Under the pieces are notes generated by a model. The model saw nothing but the letters and a program-made list of their open reading frames with translations, had not been told where the DNA came from and ran no database searches. From the NCBI RefSeq assembly GCF_902635505.1, contig NC_045429.1, forward strand, positions 161,036,997 to 161,100,996: 64,000 nucleotides of DNA. Direction: 5' to 3'. Shown piece by piece: positions 21,403 to 29,958 of this stretch. Made by a program: the position numbers and the translations under genes. The stretch's first letter is position 1; each line of letters starts with the position of its first letter. This DNA is from Sarcophilus harrisii (lineage: Eukaryota; Chordata; Mammalia; Dasyuromorphia; Dasyuridae).

Positions 21403-22631
21403 TTATGACCAAAGAAGAACTAGAGATCACTATTGACTACAAAATAGAAAATTTTGATTATATCAAATTGAAAAGTTTTTGTACAAACAAAACTAATGCA
21501 GACAAGATTAGAAGGGAAACAATAAACTGGGAAAACATTTTTGCAGTCAAAGGTTCTGATAAAGGCCTCATTTCCAAAATATATAGAGAATTGACTCTAA
21601 TTTATAAGAAATCAAGCCATTCTCCAATTGATAAATGGTCAAAGGATATGAACAGACAATTCTTAAATGAAGAAATTGAAACTATTTCTAGTCATATGAA
21701 AATATGCTCCAAATCATTATTAATCAGAGAAATGCAAATTAAGACAACTCTGAGATACCACTACACACCTGTCAGATTGGCTAGAATGGCAGAAAGATAA
21801 TGTGAATGTTGGAGGGGATGTGGGAAAACAGGGACACTGATACATTGTTGGTGGAGCTGTGAACACATCCAGCCATTCTGGAGAACAATTTGGAACTATG
21901 CCCAAAAAGTTATCAAACTGTGCATACCCTTTGATCCAGCGGTGTTACTACTGGGCTTATATACCAAAGAGATGTTAAAGAAGGGAAAGGGACCTGTATG
22001 TGCCAAAATGTTTGTGGCAGCCCTGTTTGTAGTGTCTAGAAGCTGGAAAATGAATGGATGCCCATCAATTGGAGAATGGTTGGGTAAATTGTGGTATATG
22101 AATGTTATGGAATATTATTGTTCTGTAAGAAATGACCAGCAGGATGAATATAGAGAGGATTGGCAAGACTTACATGAACTGATGCTGAGTGAAATGAACA
22201 GAACCAGGAGATCATTATATACCTCAACAACGATACTGTGTGAGGATGTATTCTGATGGAAGTGGATTTCTTCGACAAAGAGAAGATCTAACTCAGTTTC
22301 AATTGATCAAGGATGGACAGAAGCAGCTACATCCAAAGAAAGAACACTGGGAAATGAATGTAAACTGTTTGCATTTTTGTTTTTCTTCCCAGGTTATTTG
22401 CCTTCTGAATCCAATTCTCCCTGTGCAACAAGAGAACCATTCAGTTCTTCACACATATATTGTATCTAGGATATATTGTAACCTATTTAACATGTACAGG
22501 ACTGTTTGCCATCTGGGGGAGGGGGTGGAGGGAGGGAGGGGAGAAGTCGGAACAAAAGTGAGTGCAAGGGATAATGTTGTAAAAAATTACCCTGGCATGT
22601 GTTCTGTCAATAAAAAGTTATTTTAAAAAAA
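21403..22631 (+). mobile_element. 5'-truncated L1 with 13-bp target duplications
   Basis: An L1 3' end of about 1.23 kb, flanked by the 13-bp direct repeat aagtaatcataat at 21390-21402 and 22632-22644. Sequence order: the last ~280 codons of ORF2, a 3' UTR of about 350 bases with a G-rich run at 22515-22545, an AATAAA signal at about 22611, and an A tail. The 3' UTR differs from those of the 30-kb and 58-kb L1s, so this copy belongs to another L1 lineage. Confidence 0.95.
21405..22256 (+). pseudogene. L1 ORF2 C-terminal fragment, frameshifted
   Basis: The frame starting at 21405 gives MTKEELEITIDYK through IKTTLRYHYTPVRLARM and stops at 21800. The protein then continues in another frame with CWRGCGKTG...HCWWSC (about 21808-21862), the intact C-terminal Cys-His cluster of L1 ORF2p, and ends with SLYTSTTIL at 22256. 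There are no endonuclease or RT domains: the copy was truncated on insertion. At least one frameshift lies between about 21795 and 21810. Compared with the copy at 30 kb, it keeps the residues YHYTPVR and both cysteines of the CX3C pair. Confidence 0.9.
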
Positions 22632-22689
22632 AAGTAATCATAATCATCATCATTACCTCCATATATTCTATAATAATAATAATATTTTT

Positions 22690-22935
22690 GTATGCTCTTT
22701 AAGGTTTGCAAAAATGCTTTATGAGAGTTATCTCATTTTAAACAACAACCCTGGGATATAGCTGCTGATACTATTCCTATTTTACAGCTAAAGAAATTGA
22801 GGCAGAAAGCAGTTATATGACTTGCCCAGAGTCACATAATAATGTGTTTGAAACTGGATTAGAACTTGGGTATTCTTGACTTCAGGAATACTTAGCACTA
22901 TACTCCCAGCACTATTTTCACTTCATCACCTAACT
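22690..22935 (-). repeat. THER1/MIR core-SINE
   Basis: Complete reverse-strand copy: 'ctttaaggtttgcaaaaatg', 'ttatctcattttaaacaac', 'tacagctaaagaaattgagg', 'cttgcccagagtcacataat'. It is preceded by short ATC and AAT repeats at 22645-22685. Confidence 0.8.
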
Positions 22936-22974
22936 TTATATTAATAACAATATAATAAAAAAGTAAAAATAAGA

Positions 22975-23160
22975 ATAATCCTGGCATAGTAACCTTAAAA
23001 TCAGGAACATTTAAGTACAAGACTCACTTCAGACACACAGGAATTGTATGTCTCTGAGTAAATCTTTTAACATTTAGCATTTAACATTTAGCAGCAGTTT
23101 AACACCATAAGCTGAAGAAAAAGTAACAAAGTTTACCATAGCAATGAAATTGCAGATTCA
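22975..23160 (+). repeat. Core-SINE variant with alternative tail
   Basis: A MIR-like front ('cttaaaatcaggaacatt', 'cagacacacaggaattg', 'tctctgagtaaatc') is followed by a different tail, 'ccataagctgaagaaaaag' and 'agcaatgaaattgcag'. The same tail type occurs at 33955, 42005 and 50650. Confidence 0.5.
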
Positions 23161-23454
23161 ATTTGTAGAAAATAATTCTTTATAGTTTATAAAACTATCT
23201 TCCATAGTTTTATATATAGTATTGACCCATAAATTTTTTTAACAAAAACATTTTCATAAATGTCATCATATTGGGTACTTATAATATTCAAGCAATCTGG
23301 AATGAAAAGCTTTCAAATTATAGAGAACTGGAAAGAGAAACCAAAATTATGTGGGAACAGGAACAGGAATTGTTATCCTGTTTGCTACTGGAACTATTCC
23401 AAAGAGTCTAAGAAGATGAGTTATTTAATGACCTTAAAGAAGTTGAGCTTATAT

Positions 23455-23888
23455 TCTTATATAGCGACAACAAGATTATATGATGATCAGTTTTGATGGA
23501 CATGGTCTTTTCAACAGCAAGACAATTCAGGCCAATTCCATCAGACTTGTGATGGAGAGAGACATCTGCACTCAGAGAGAAGACTGTGGGAACTGTGTGC
23601 ATCACAACATAGTATTTTCACTTTTTGTTGTAGTTTGGTTTCATTTTGTTTTCTCATTTTTTTTCCTTTTTGATTTGATTTTCCTTATGCAGCATGATAA
23701 TTGTAGAACTATCTATAGAAGAATTGCACATGTTTAACATATATTGGAGTACTTATCGCCATTGGGGAGGAAGAAAGGGGGAAAGGAGGGAGAAAAAAAT
23801 TTTGGAACACAAGATTTTTCAAGGGTGAATGTTCAAAATTATTGATGCATATATTTTGAAAATTAAAAAAAACTTTAATAAAAAACAA
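23455..23888 (+). mobile_element. L1 3' UTR, second lineage
   Basis: Starts around 'cgacaacaagattatatgat', the last codons of ORF2, followed by 'gttttgatggacatggtc', a G/A-rich run at 23765-23800, 'ttttggaacacaagattttt', 'gggtgaatgttcaaaatt', and an A-rich end with AATAAA at about 23876. It is related to the minus-strand tails at 13555 and 28588. Confidence 0.85.
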
Positions 23889-23987
23889 AAAAGTCCATGT
23901 ACTTACAATATTTGGAGTCAGAGAGAGTATTTTGCTTTGCTAGAGTTAATTCTCTGAGTTATATGTTTTTTTTTTTGAAGCTGTGTT

Positions 23988-24165
23988 AAGAGACAACTAA
24001 ATGGATCAGTGGATAGAGAACTGGCCCTGAAATAAGGAGGACCTGAGTTCAAATCCAATCTCAGACATTTAACAGTTCCTAGCTGTGTGACCCTGTGCAA
24101 GTCACTTAATCCCAATTGCTTCAGCCAAAAAAAAAAAAAAAAAAGAAAAAGAAAAAGAAAAAAAT
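23988..24165 (+). mobile_element. SINE1/WSINE1-type SINE
   Basis: Reads 'actaaatggatcagtggata', 'aggacctgagttcaaatcc', 'tagctgtgtgaccctgtgca', then an A(18) tail continuing as AAAAAG units. A possible flanking repeat, agctgtgttaa before and agctatgtgttaa after, is imperfect. Confidence 0.88.
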
Positions 24166-24181
24166 ATAGCTATGTGTTAAC

Positions 24182-24482
24182 AACTGGTAACATTGCCCAC
24201 TATGCACCTTGATTGTGTAGGGATGTTCCTAGAATGGACAATTTCAAAGAAGCTAAGAGAGTTTGTGGAAATGGTGTGGTTTCAGTGATAGTAGCCAAGA
24301 AGCATAATTGAAGGCAGGGAAGCAAAAGAGATGGAAATAAATGGCAGCCTTGCCTATATCATGTTGAAGGGGAAGATTCAGGCTCACTGAAACTAGATGG
24401 AATGGGCTATGTCAGTAGAAGTGTGAAGAGAGAAGCAGATAGGGGATGTAATCTTAAAATCTTACAGACTTGGGAGAGCTTA
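24182..24482. other. No recognised feature
   Basis: About 300 bases without an assignable repeat. Confidence 0.4.
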
Positions 24483-24745
24483 TTGTTAAATTTTCAGTAG
24501 GAGCATTTATACCTCAGTATTTAGCAAATACTACAAAGGAGAACTTGATTTACTGTTTTGTTATTTAGACTTAATATATTATATTATATTAATTACATAT
24601 AATATAATTATATTAATAATATAATATAAGACAATAATTCAAATTAAACTTAAAAGTATGCTGAGAACACTTTTTCCCCCCTTGGATAGTTGGTTGTTAA
24701 ACATTTATTAGCATGACACTGTTAGATTGCATGCATCTCTCTGAC
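24483..24745. repeat. Unclassified dispersed repeat, copy 2
   Basis: Homologous to 3420-3675: attgttaaattttcag, acttgatttactgttttgt, tagactta, aaattaaacttaaaag and gttgttaaacattt. It contains an AT-only expansion at 24576-24630 that is absent from copy 1. Confidence 0.6.
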
Positions 24746-25561
24746 ATTTTAAACCTCTAATTTCCAATAGATTACTTCTAGCTGTTGTGCTGGCACTAAA
24801 AGAGGAGTAAACTGAGATATCTAGAGATGTTAATCTCTAATTCACTACCAGAATGCCCTGATTGTCCTTCTCCAGGTGTATTGAGGAGACAGAGGAATTA
24901 AATGGGGAATATTTATTGCCCAATTCACAGTTCTTATTATTTACCTTGTATTCTGTTTTAATTAAATGTCTTTTCATTTCATAAATCATCTGCCATGTGC
25001 TAGCATAGTCATTGGGGTGGCTTTAATTTGTATAGATATAGATGCTGACCACAGTAAAGACATTGAACTTAGGAGAATAATGATGGTGACAGTGGTGGTA
25101 ATAGATTCCATAGCTATGTGGAGGCCTAAAAAGAGGCATTCCACAACAATATTAATTTATACACTAATGCACATACATATCACGATAGTTTGCAAAGTAC
25201 TTATTTGTATTTTCTAACTTTAAAGTCATGTGTGTGTTTTGTATGTTATTATTATTGTCGCCTGAACACTGCTATGGTTTCCTTAAAATATTAAGTGTGA
25301 TTATTGGATATGTAACTCCTCTAGGAAGGATTTGTGGAAGAACAAGGGTGAGCAGATTCATACTCATGGAAGATATAACTCCATGGATAAACTCACAAAT
25401 TAACAGGTGAGATGCTTCTGAGGGTTGAAAGCATTATTGTATAAAAAGATGGAGAAAATATTCTGTAAAAAGAAACATATTCAGATTATAATTTTTTTCT
25501 TCCTAGTTGCAATTTTATGATAAGCAGCACTCTGTGTTTTGGTAACCAATAAACATTCACA
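24746..25561. other. Unassigned; faint L2 and THER1 traces
   Basis: 'tgccatgtgctagcatagtc' near 24990 may be a reversed L2 end, and 'gtttgcaaagtacttatttg' near 25190 a THER1 trace. Two frames of 60-83 codons (24966-25217, 25228-25410) have no recognisable content. Confidence 0.35.
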
Positions 25562-25792
25562 TTGATAGCACAGTGTAGAAAGTGTTGGGGCTTTGAGTCA
25601 GAAAAATCTGAGTTCTAATCTGGCCTCAGGCATTTACTAATTATGAGATCTTGGGAAGTCATTTAACTCTGTTTGCCTCAGTTTCCCCATCTGTAAAATG
25701 AGCTGGAGGAGAAAATGGCAAACCACTTCAGTATCTTTGCAAAGAAAACCTTAAATGGGGTCACAAAGAGAATGAAAGGATTGAACAAGTGC
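25562..25792 (+). mobile_element. MAR1-type SINE
   Basis: Carries 'gatagcacagtgtagaaag', 'cctcagtttccccatctgta', 'aaatggcaaaccacttcagt', and end 'aaatggggtcacaaagagaa'. One of the better preserved MAR1 copies. Confidence 0.88.
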
Positions 25793-26325
25793 ACAATCCA
25801 TAGCCCAAGCAGGATATCTTACCTGCTCCCTATCAATACTTTGAGTCTGTTCAGGCCCATTTCGTGATAATGCTGATCTTTAGATTTCTTTGGTTGTTGA
25901 ATAACTTATTATACATAATAAAAGTTAGTGTCTCTTAAGTCGTTCCACAAAACAAGAAAATTGTTCTGGAGAACACTATGAACCTTGTACTTTGTTTCTG
26001 GACCATTATATATTTGACAATGAAAAATGTCCATCTTATCTTTGTACTATGAGTCCATATGTATGCTGCAATATTCATAGGCCAAGGAATTACTTTTAGT
26101 AAGGCAATGTTTGTCGTCTGGGTTGGATAGGAGAAGGTTAGATGGAGAGGATAAGTTTTAAAGGTAATCTAGAGGATTATGAAATTGTGAGGAAAGTTGA
26201 CATCTGGGAGGAAAGATTTAGGATCATAAAGAAGTAGGGGAATTTAGTGTGGAGAAGGAGAAAAGTTTGAGCTAAAAGATCATGATTAAATGTAAAGCAG
26301 GACTCTGTCACAACTCACCTTTTGT
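25793..26325. other. No recognised feature
   Basis: About 530 bases of sequence with no repeat or ORF that I can support. Confidence 0.45.
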
Positions 26326-26570
26326 TTTTTGTTCAGTTGTTTTCTGTTGGGTCCAACTCTTCATTTGAGATTTTCTTGGCAAAGATTCTAGAGTAGTTTG
26401 TCATTTCTTTCTCCAACTCCTTCTACAAATGAGGAAATAGAGGCAAGCAGGATTAAATTACTTCCGCAAAGTCATATAGTTAATCAGTGCCGAAGTCAAA
26501 TTTGAACTCAGGAAGATGTCTTTCCAACTTCAGGCCTAGTCCTCTATCTACTGCACTACCCAGCTTCCCT
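26326..26570 (-). mobile_element. MAR1-type SINE
   Basis: Opens with 'tgttcagttgttttctgttg' and 'ttttcttggcaaagattc', and closes with 'ctactgcactacccagcttc'. Full-length on the minus strand, about 530 bases from an opposite-strand MAR1. Confidence 0.88.
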
Positions 26571-27890
26571 AGACCTGATTCTATTGCTAAGGATCTATAC
26601 CTTATCCTTTTAACTAAAACATTTATGTGCAAGACAGATAAGTGGAAGGAAGGATAGATAAATGGCATGAACTTACACAGAATGTTCACCTACTTATATC
26701 TGATTAGACAATTCTAATGCTTTCTCTTTGGAAATTTATTACATTAGTTAGAGCCCCATAGGCTCCATGCATTTGGATTTCTTGAATTCTATATTTCTCT
26801 TACCCACATAGTTGTGATGGCTCAAGCATTTGGTAGTTTTAAGGAAAGGTCAAGGTAGGCCCATTGGAACAGGGACTACTAAAAAAGAAGGTAGATGTAA
26901 AAGAAAAATGAGCAGTCTTAGACAGTAAGCCATTAAATTATTAGTGTAAATGTTACTGAATGTTACATACAATGTAAATTAACTGAATGATAAGGAACCC
27001 TGTCTACCAGTTTCTGAGGTCTGTTGGTATTGAAGTTCATAGGAAGTGAGATCCTCTATACCTAAATATTTCCTATATTTGCAATAATGGTCAGCTTCTC
27101 ATTTGTATATAACTATTCTTGCTTATAAAATGTGTCATAAGTCCTCAGGAATAACTCTAGTTTTTCAGATATTCAGTAACTATGGGAAGAGTATTTATGG
27201 AATGAGAGCAGGAAAAATCATAAATGGAAAACCAAAGTTCATGCAACAAGGCTCATTCTGGGTAGATTAATGGATTGAATTATAACAAAACTCTACCATA
27301 GGCAAGAAAAATGATAGTAATTTTAATGGTAAATGGTATATTTTGGCAATCCTGTCCAAAGTTCTGTTCATGTACTCTGAATGCCCCCTCCATTGAAAAA
27401 AAGGTAAGTCTATCAATAGGGATGGTGGAATAAAAAATATGAAAACTTTGAAGAAAGTGGCTATTATATATTAGAATATCTGATAGAGAAAAAGAATAGC
27501 AGGTGTGGTCAGATACAAAATCTAGATTTGGTGAGAACAGATTTCCAACTGTTCAGAGAAAGGATAAGGAGGTCTAAAATTCTATGGAGAATTACATTCT
27601 AAGAACTCTTAAAGTTCTTTAAAATAATACTTAGAAGACACAAAGAGAAAACATTCCAGTGAGAGTAGGTTATCTATGGAGACGATGAACTAATTGGCCA
27701 ATTTAGGTATAAAAGAACATACATACAAAAGAAGACAGAAGGTACAAGCAAAGATAGAAAACGGAGAATACAAAAGTGTGGTATAATCCTACAGAAAACT
27801 AATTTAGGGAATACTAAAACTCTGAATGACCAAAATCTATCACTTTCTGAGGACAATTGAAATGGCTTTTAGGCATATGGGGAAGATGAA
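26571..27890. other. Repeat-poor stretch
   Basis: About 1.3 kb. The purine-rich part at 27400-27860 has the feel of a very old interspersed repeat, but I cannot name it. The 60-codon frame at 27674-27856 is not convincing. Confidence 0.4.
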
Positions 27891-27894
27891 ATTT

Positions 27895-27970
27895 GTTGTA
27901 GTCAACAGACTATTGGGCTTTGTAGTCAGGAAGATTTGCCTTCAAATTCTACCTTTGATCCTAGCATTTT
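27895..27970 (+). repeat. MIR-like fragment
   Basis: Only the head and B-box region remain: 'ttgtagtcaggaagatttgc' and 'cttcaaattctaccttt'. Confidence 0.4.
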
Positions 27971-27979
27971 GACCCCTTT

Positions 27980-28125
27980 CACTGGGAAGACTTCTAATCT
28001 TCAAGTAAAAATTAGACGGTCACTTATTAGACATATTGTACAAGGACTTTTTGTTCAGGTATAGGTTAGATGAAGGGGTCATTAGATTTCCTTCAGTTTG
28101 ATGATATATATGGCCCTTGAAATGC
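27980..28125 (+). repeat. CR1/L3-like 3' tail
   Basis: The order 'tcaagtaaaaattagacggt', 'ttgttcaggtataggttaga', then a 'ggtcattagatttccttcag' block resembles the 3' end of CR1/L3 LINEs ('gttggactagatgacct...ccttcca'). Diverged; family call tentative. Confidence 0.4.
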
Positions 28126-28401
28126 TATTGAGTTTATAAGTGTATAACTGTGATTTGTACTGCAAAGCCAGGGTGAGCTCCATCCATATATTCCATATCA
28201 CATGCAGCAATTTCTCAACACTGTAATTGAAGCTTAAAAACACCATAAACAATACATAAATGAATGTTAACAACATTCTGAGTTCAGAGACCTTGCAAAA
28301 ACAGGCTGAAGGCTGTATTTGAGCAGATGGTCATATATGGATTACTACACTAGGAGTAAGTAGGAAATGGAGATTTTTTTTTGCTAAAGCTTTTAAAAAA
28401 T
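28126..28401. other. No recognised feature
   Basis: AT-rich; no repeat identified. Confidence 0.4.
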
Positions 28402-28523
28402 TTCTTTTTCTTTTTCTTCTCTTCTCTTCTCTTCTCTTCTCTTCTCTTCTCTTCTCTTCTCTTCTCTTCTCTTCTCTTCTCTTCTCTTCTCTTCTCTTCT
28501 CTTCTCTTCTCTTCTCTTCTCTT

Positions 28524-28555
<32 letters not shown>

Positions 28556-28587
28556 CTGAGGCAATTGGGGTAAAATGACTTGCCCAG
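28402..28587 (-). repeat. Pentanucleotide microsatellite on a SINE1 stub
   Basis: Reading left to right: TTTTTC units, about 23 copies of CTTCT (to 28530), about 12 CT units (to 28553), then 34 bases of a reversed SINE1 3' end, ctgaggcaattggggtaaaa to 'gacttgcccag' at 28587. The microsatellite occupies the position of the SINE's A-rich tail. The rest of the SINE is absent. Confidence 0.9.
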
Positions 28588-28972
28588 AAACTTTTTAATT
28601 TTTAAAAGATATACATGGATTATTTTTCAACATTAATCCTTGCAAAACCTTGTGTTCCAATTTTTCCTATCCGCTCTCCTAGGATAGCAAGTAATCCAAT
28701 ATGTGTTAAACATGGTAAAAAAAAAATGTGTTAATATGTATAAATATGCGTATATATTTATAAAATTATCTTGCTGTACAAGAAAAGTTAAATAAAAAAG
28801 AAAAAAAATGAGACAAAATAAAATGCAAGCAAACAACAACAAAAAGAGTGAAAATGCTATGTTGTGATTGACATTCAGTTCCCACAGTCCTTCTTTGAGT
28901 ACAGATGGCTTTCTTCATCAGAAGATCATAAGAACTGGTCTGAATCATCTCATTGTTGAAAAGAGCCATGTG
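28588..28972 (-). mobile_element. L1 3' UTR, second lineage
   Basis: Reversed tail: 'tttttcaacattaatccttg', 'caaaaccttgtgttcca', an A-rich 'aaacaacaacaaaaagag' block, and 'gttgaaaagagccatgtg' at its 5' side. It matches the 23455 copy in reverse complement. Confidence 0.85.
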
Positions 28973-29285
28973 AAATGGAGACTTTTTGCATAAGGTGGGA
29001 TTTGAGCTGGGGCTTGAAGGAAAACAGAGAAGATAGGAGATGGTGGTGATGAGGGGGGGACATTCTAGCACTGGAAAAGAGTATCTGCAAAAGGCACAGG
29101 ATTAGAAAATGGGAGTGTATGGTCTGAAGAAACAAAAGGACAATATTGTTGGGTCTTAGAGAAAATGAAGGGAAGTCAAGTGTAAAAATACTGGAAAAGA
29201 AAGAAGAAGAGATTTTATGAAAAGCTTTAAAAGTCAAACTGAGAATTATATATTTGATCCCAGAAGTAATAGGTTCGTATCTATG
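28973..29285 (-). repeat. L2 LINE, internal part
   Basis: Diverged reversed L2: 'gggatttgagctggggcttg', 'aaaaggcacaggattag', 'gattttatgaaaagcttt'. It corresponds to the internal blocks also seen at 12340-12690. Confidence 0.6.
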
Positions 29286-29385
29286 CTGTATGTTTAAAAA
29301 TATTTGCTAGAAATAGGAGACTCCAGAGGTATAAATTATTTATAGTACCTGTCCTAAGTATGGGTATTTGTATATATTTGATGTG

Positions 29386-29530
29386 GGGAGGAGAGAGAGA
29401 GAGAGAGAGGCAGACAGAGACAGAAATATAGAGAGACACCCACCCACACACAGACAGACAGAGACAGAGAGAGGAGAAACACAGAGAGGGAGACAAAGAC
29501 AGAGAGACAGAGCAAAAAGAGAGAATGAGG
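29386..29530. repeat. GA-rich microsatellite
   Basis: GAGAGA followed by CAGACAGAGACAG units; the frames on both strands are low-complexity. Confidence 0.93.
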
Positions 29531-29659
29531 AGGAAACAGGAAAAAACATTTTATTGGTTTCTGACATATAGCTAATACCTCAAAAGATTTAGTTATTTAG
29601 TGTTATTATTACTGTTTTAACCTATGCCTATAAATAGTGTTCTATAGCAATATAGTGGG

Positions 29660-29790
29660 GAAAAAATCTGAACTTGAGTCAAGTCCTGAAGTACAGTTTA
29701 ATTACTAATTAGCACAGTGGTGATCTTAGGCAGCTCAAAATGCATCCAAGCCTCAGTTTTCCTATCTGTAAAAAATGTATGTATTGGAAG
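29660..29790 (+). repeat. MIR fragment
   Basis: Shows 'cctcagttttcctatctgta' preceded by a decayed core. A (CAAAA)n repeat at 29868-29901 follows. Confidence 0.5.
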
Positions 29791-29867
29791 CAGGGTGTGT
29801 GTGTAGGGGAGGTGAGGATGGGGTGCTTTGGCAAATACATCCACAACCTGCCTCATTGTGTTGCTAA

Positions 29868-29901
29868 AAACAAAACAAAACAAAACAAAACAAAACAAAA
29901 A
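29868..29901. repeat. (CAAAA)n microsatellite
   Basis: Seven tandem copies of AAAAC. Confidence 0.9.
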
Positions 29902-29958
29902 CCTTTGGAACATAAGGTGTTTGTAGAAATATGAGCTGTTGTTATGACCAGTATTTTA

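Noticed and set aside
28402-28580. Tandem array considered as a CRISPR or satellite
   Set aside because: Five-base units without spacers next to a SINE tail; a microsatellite.
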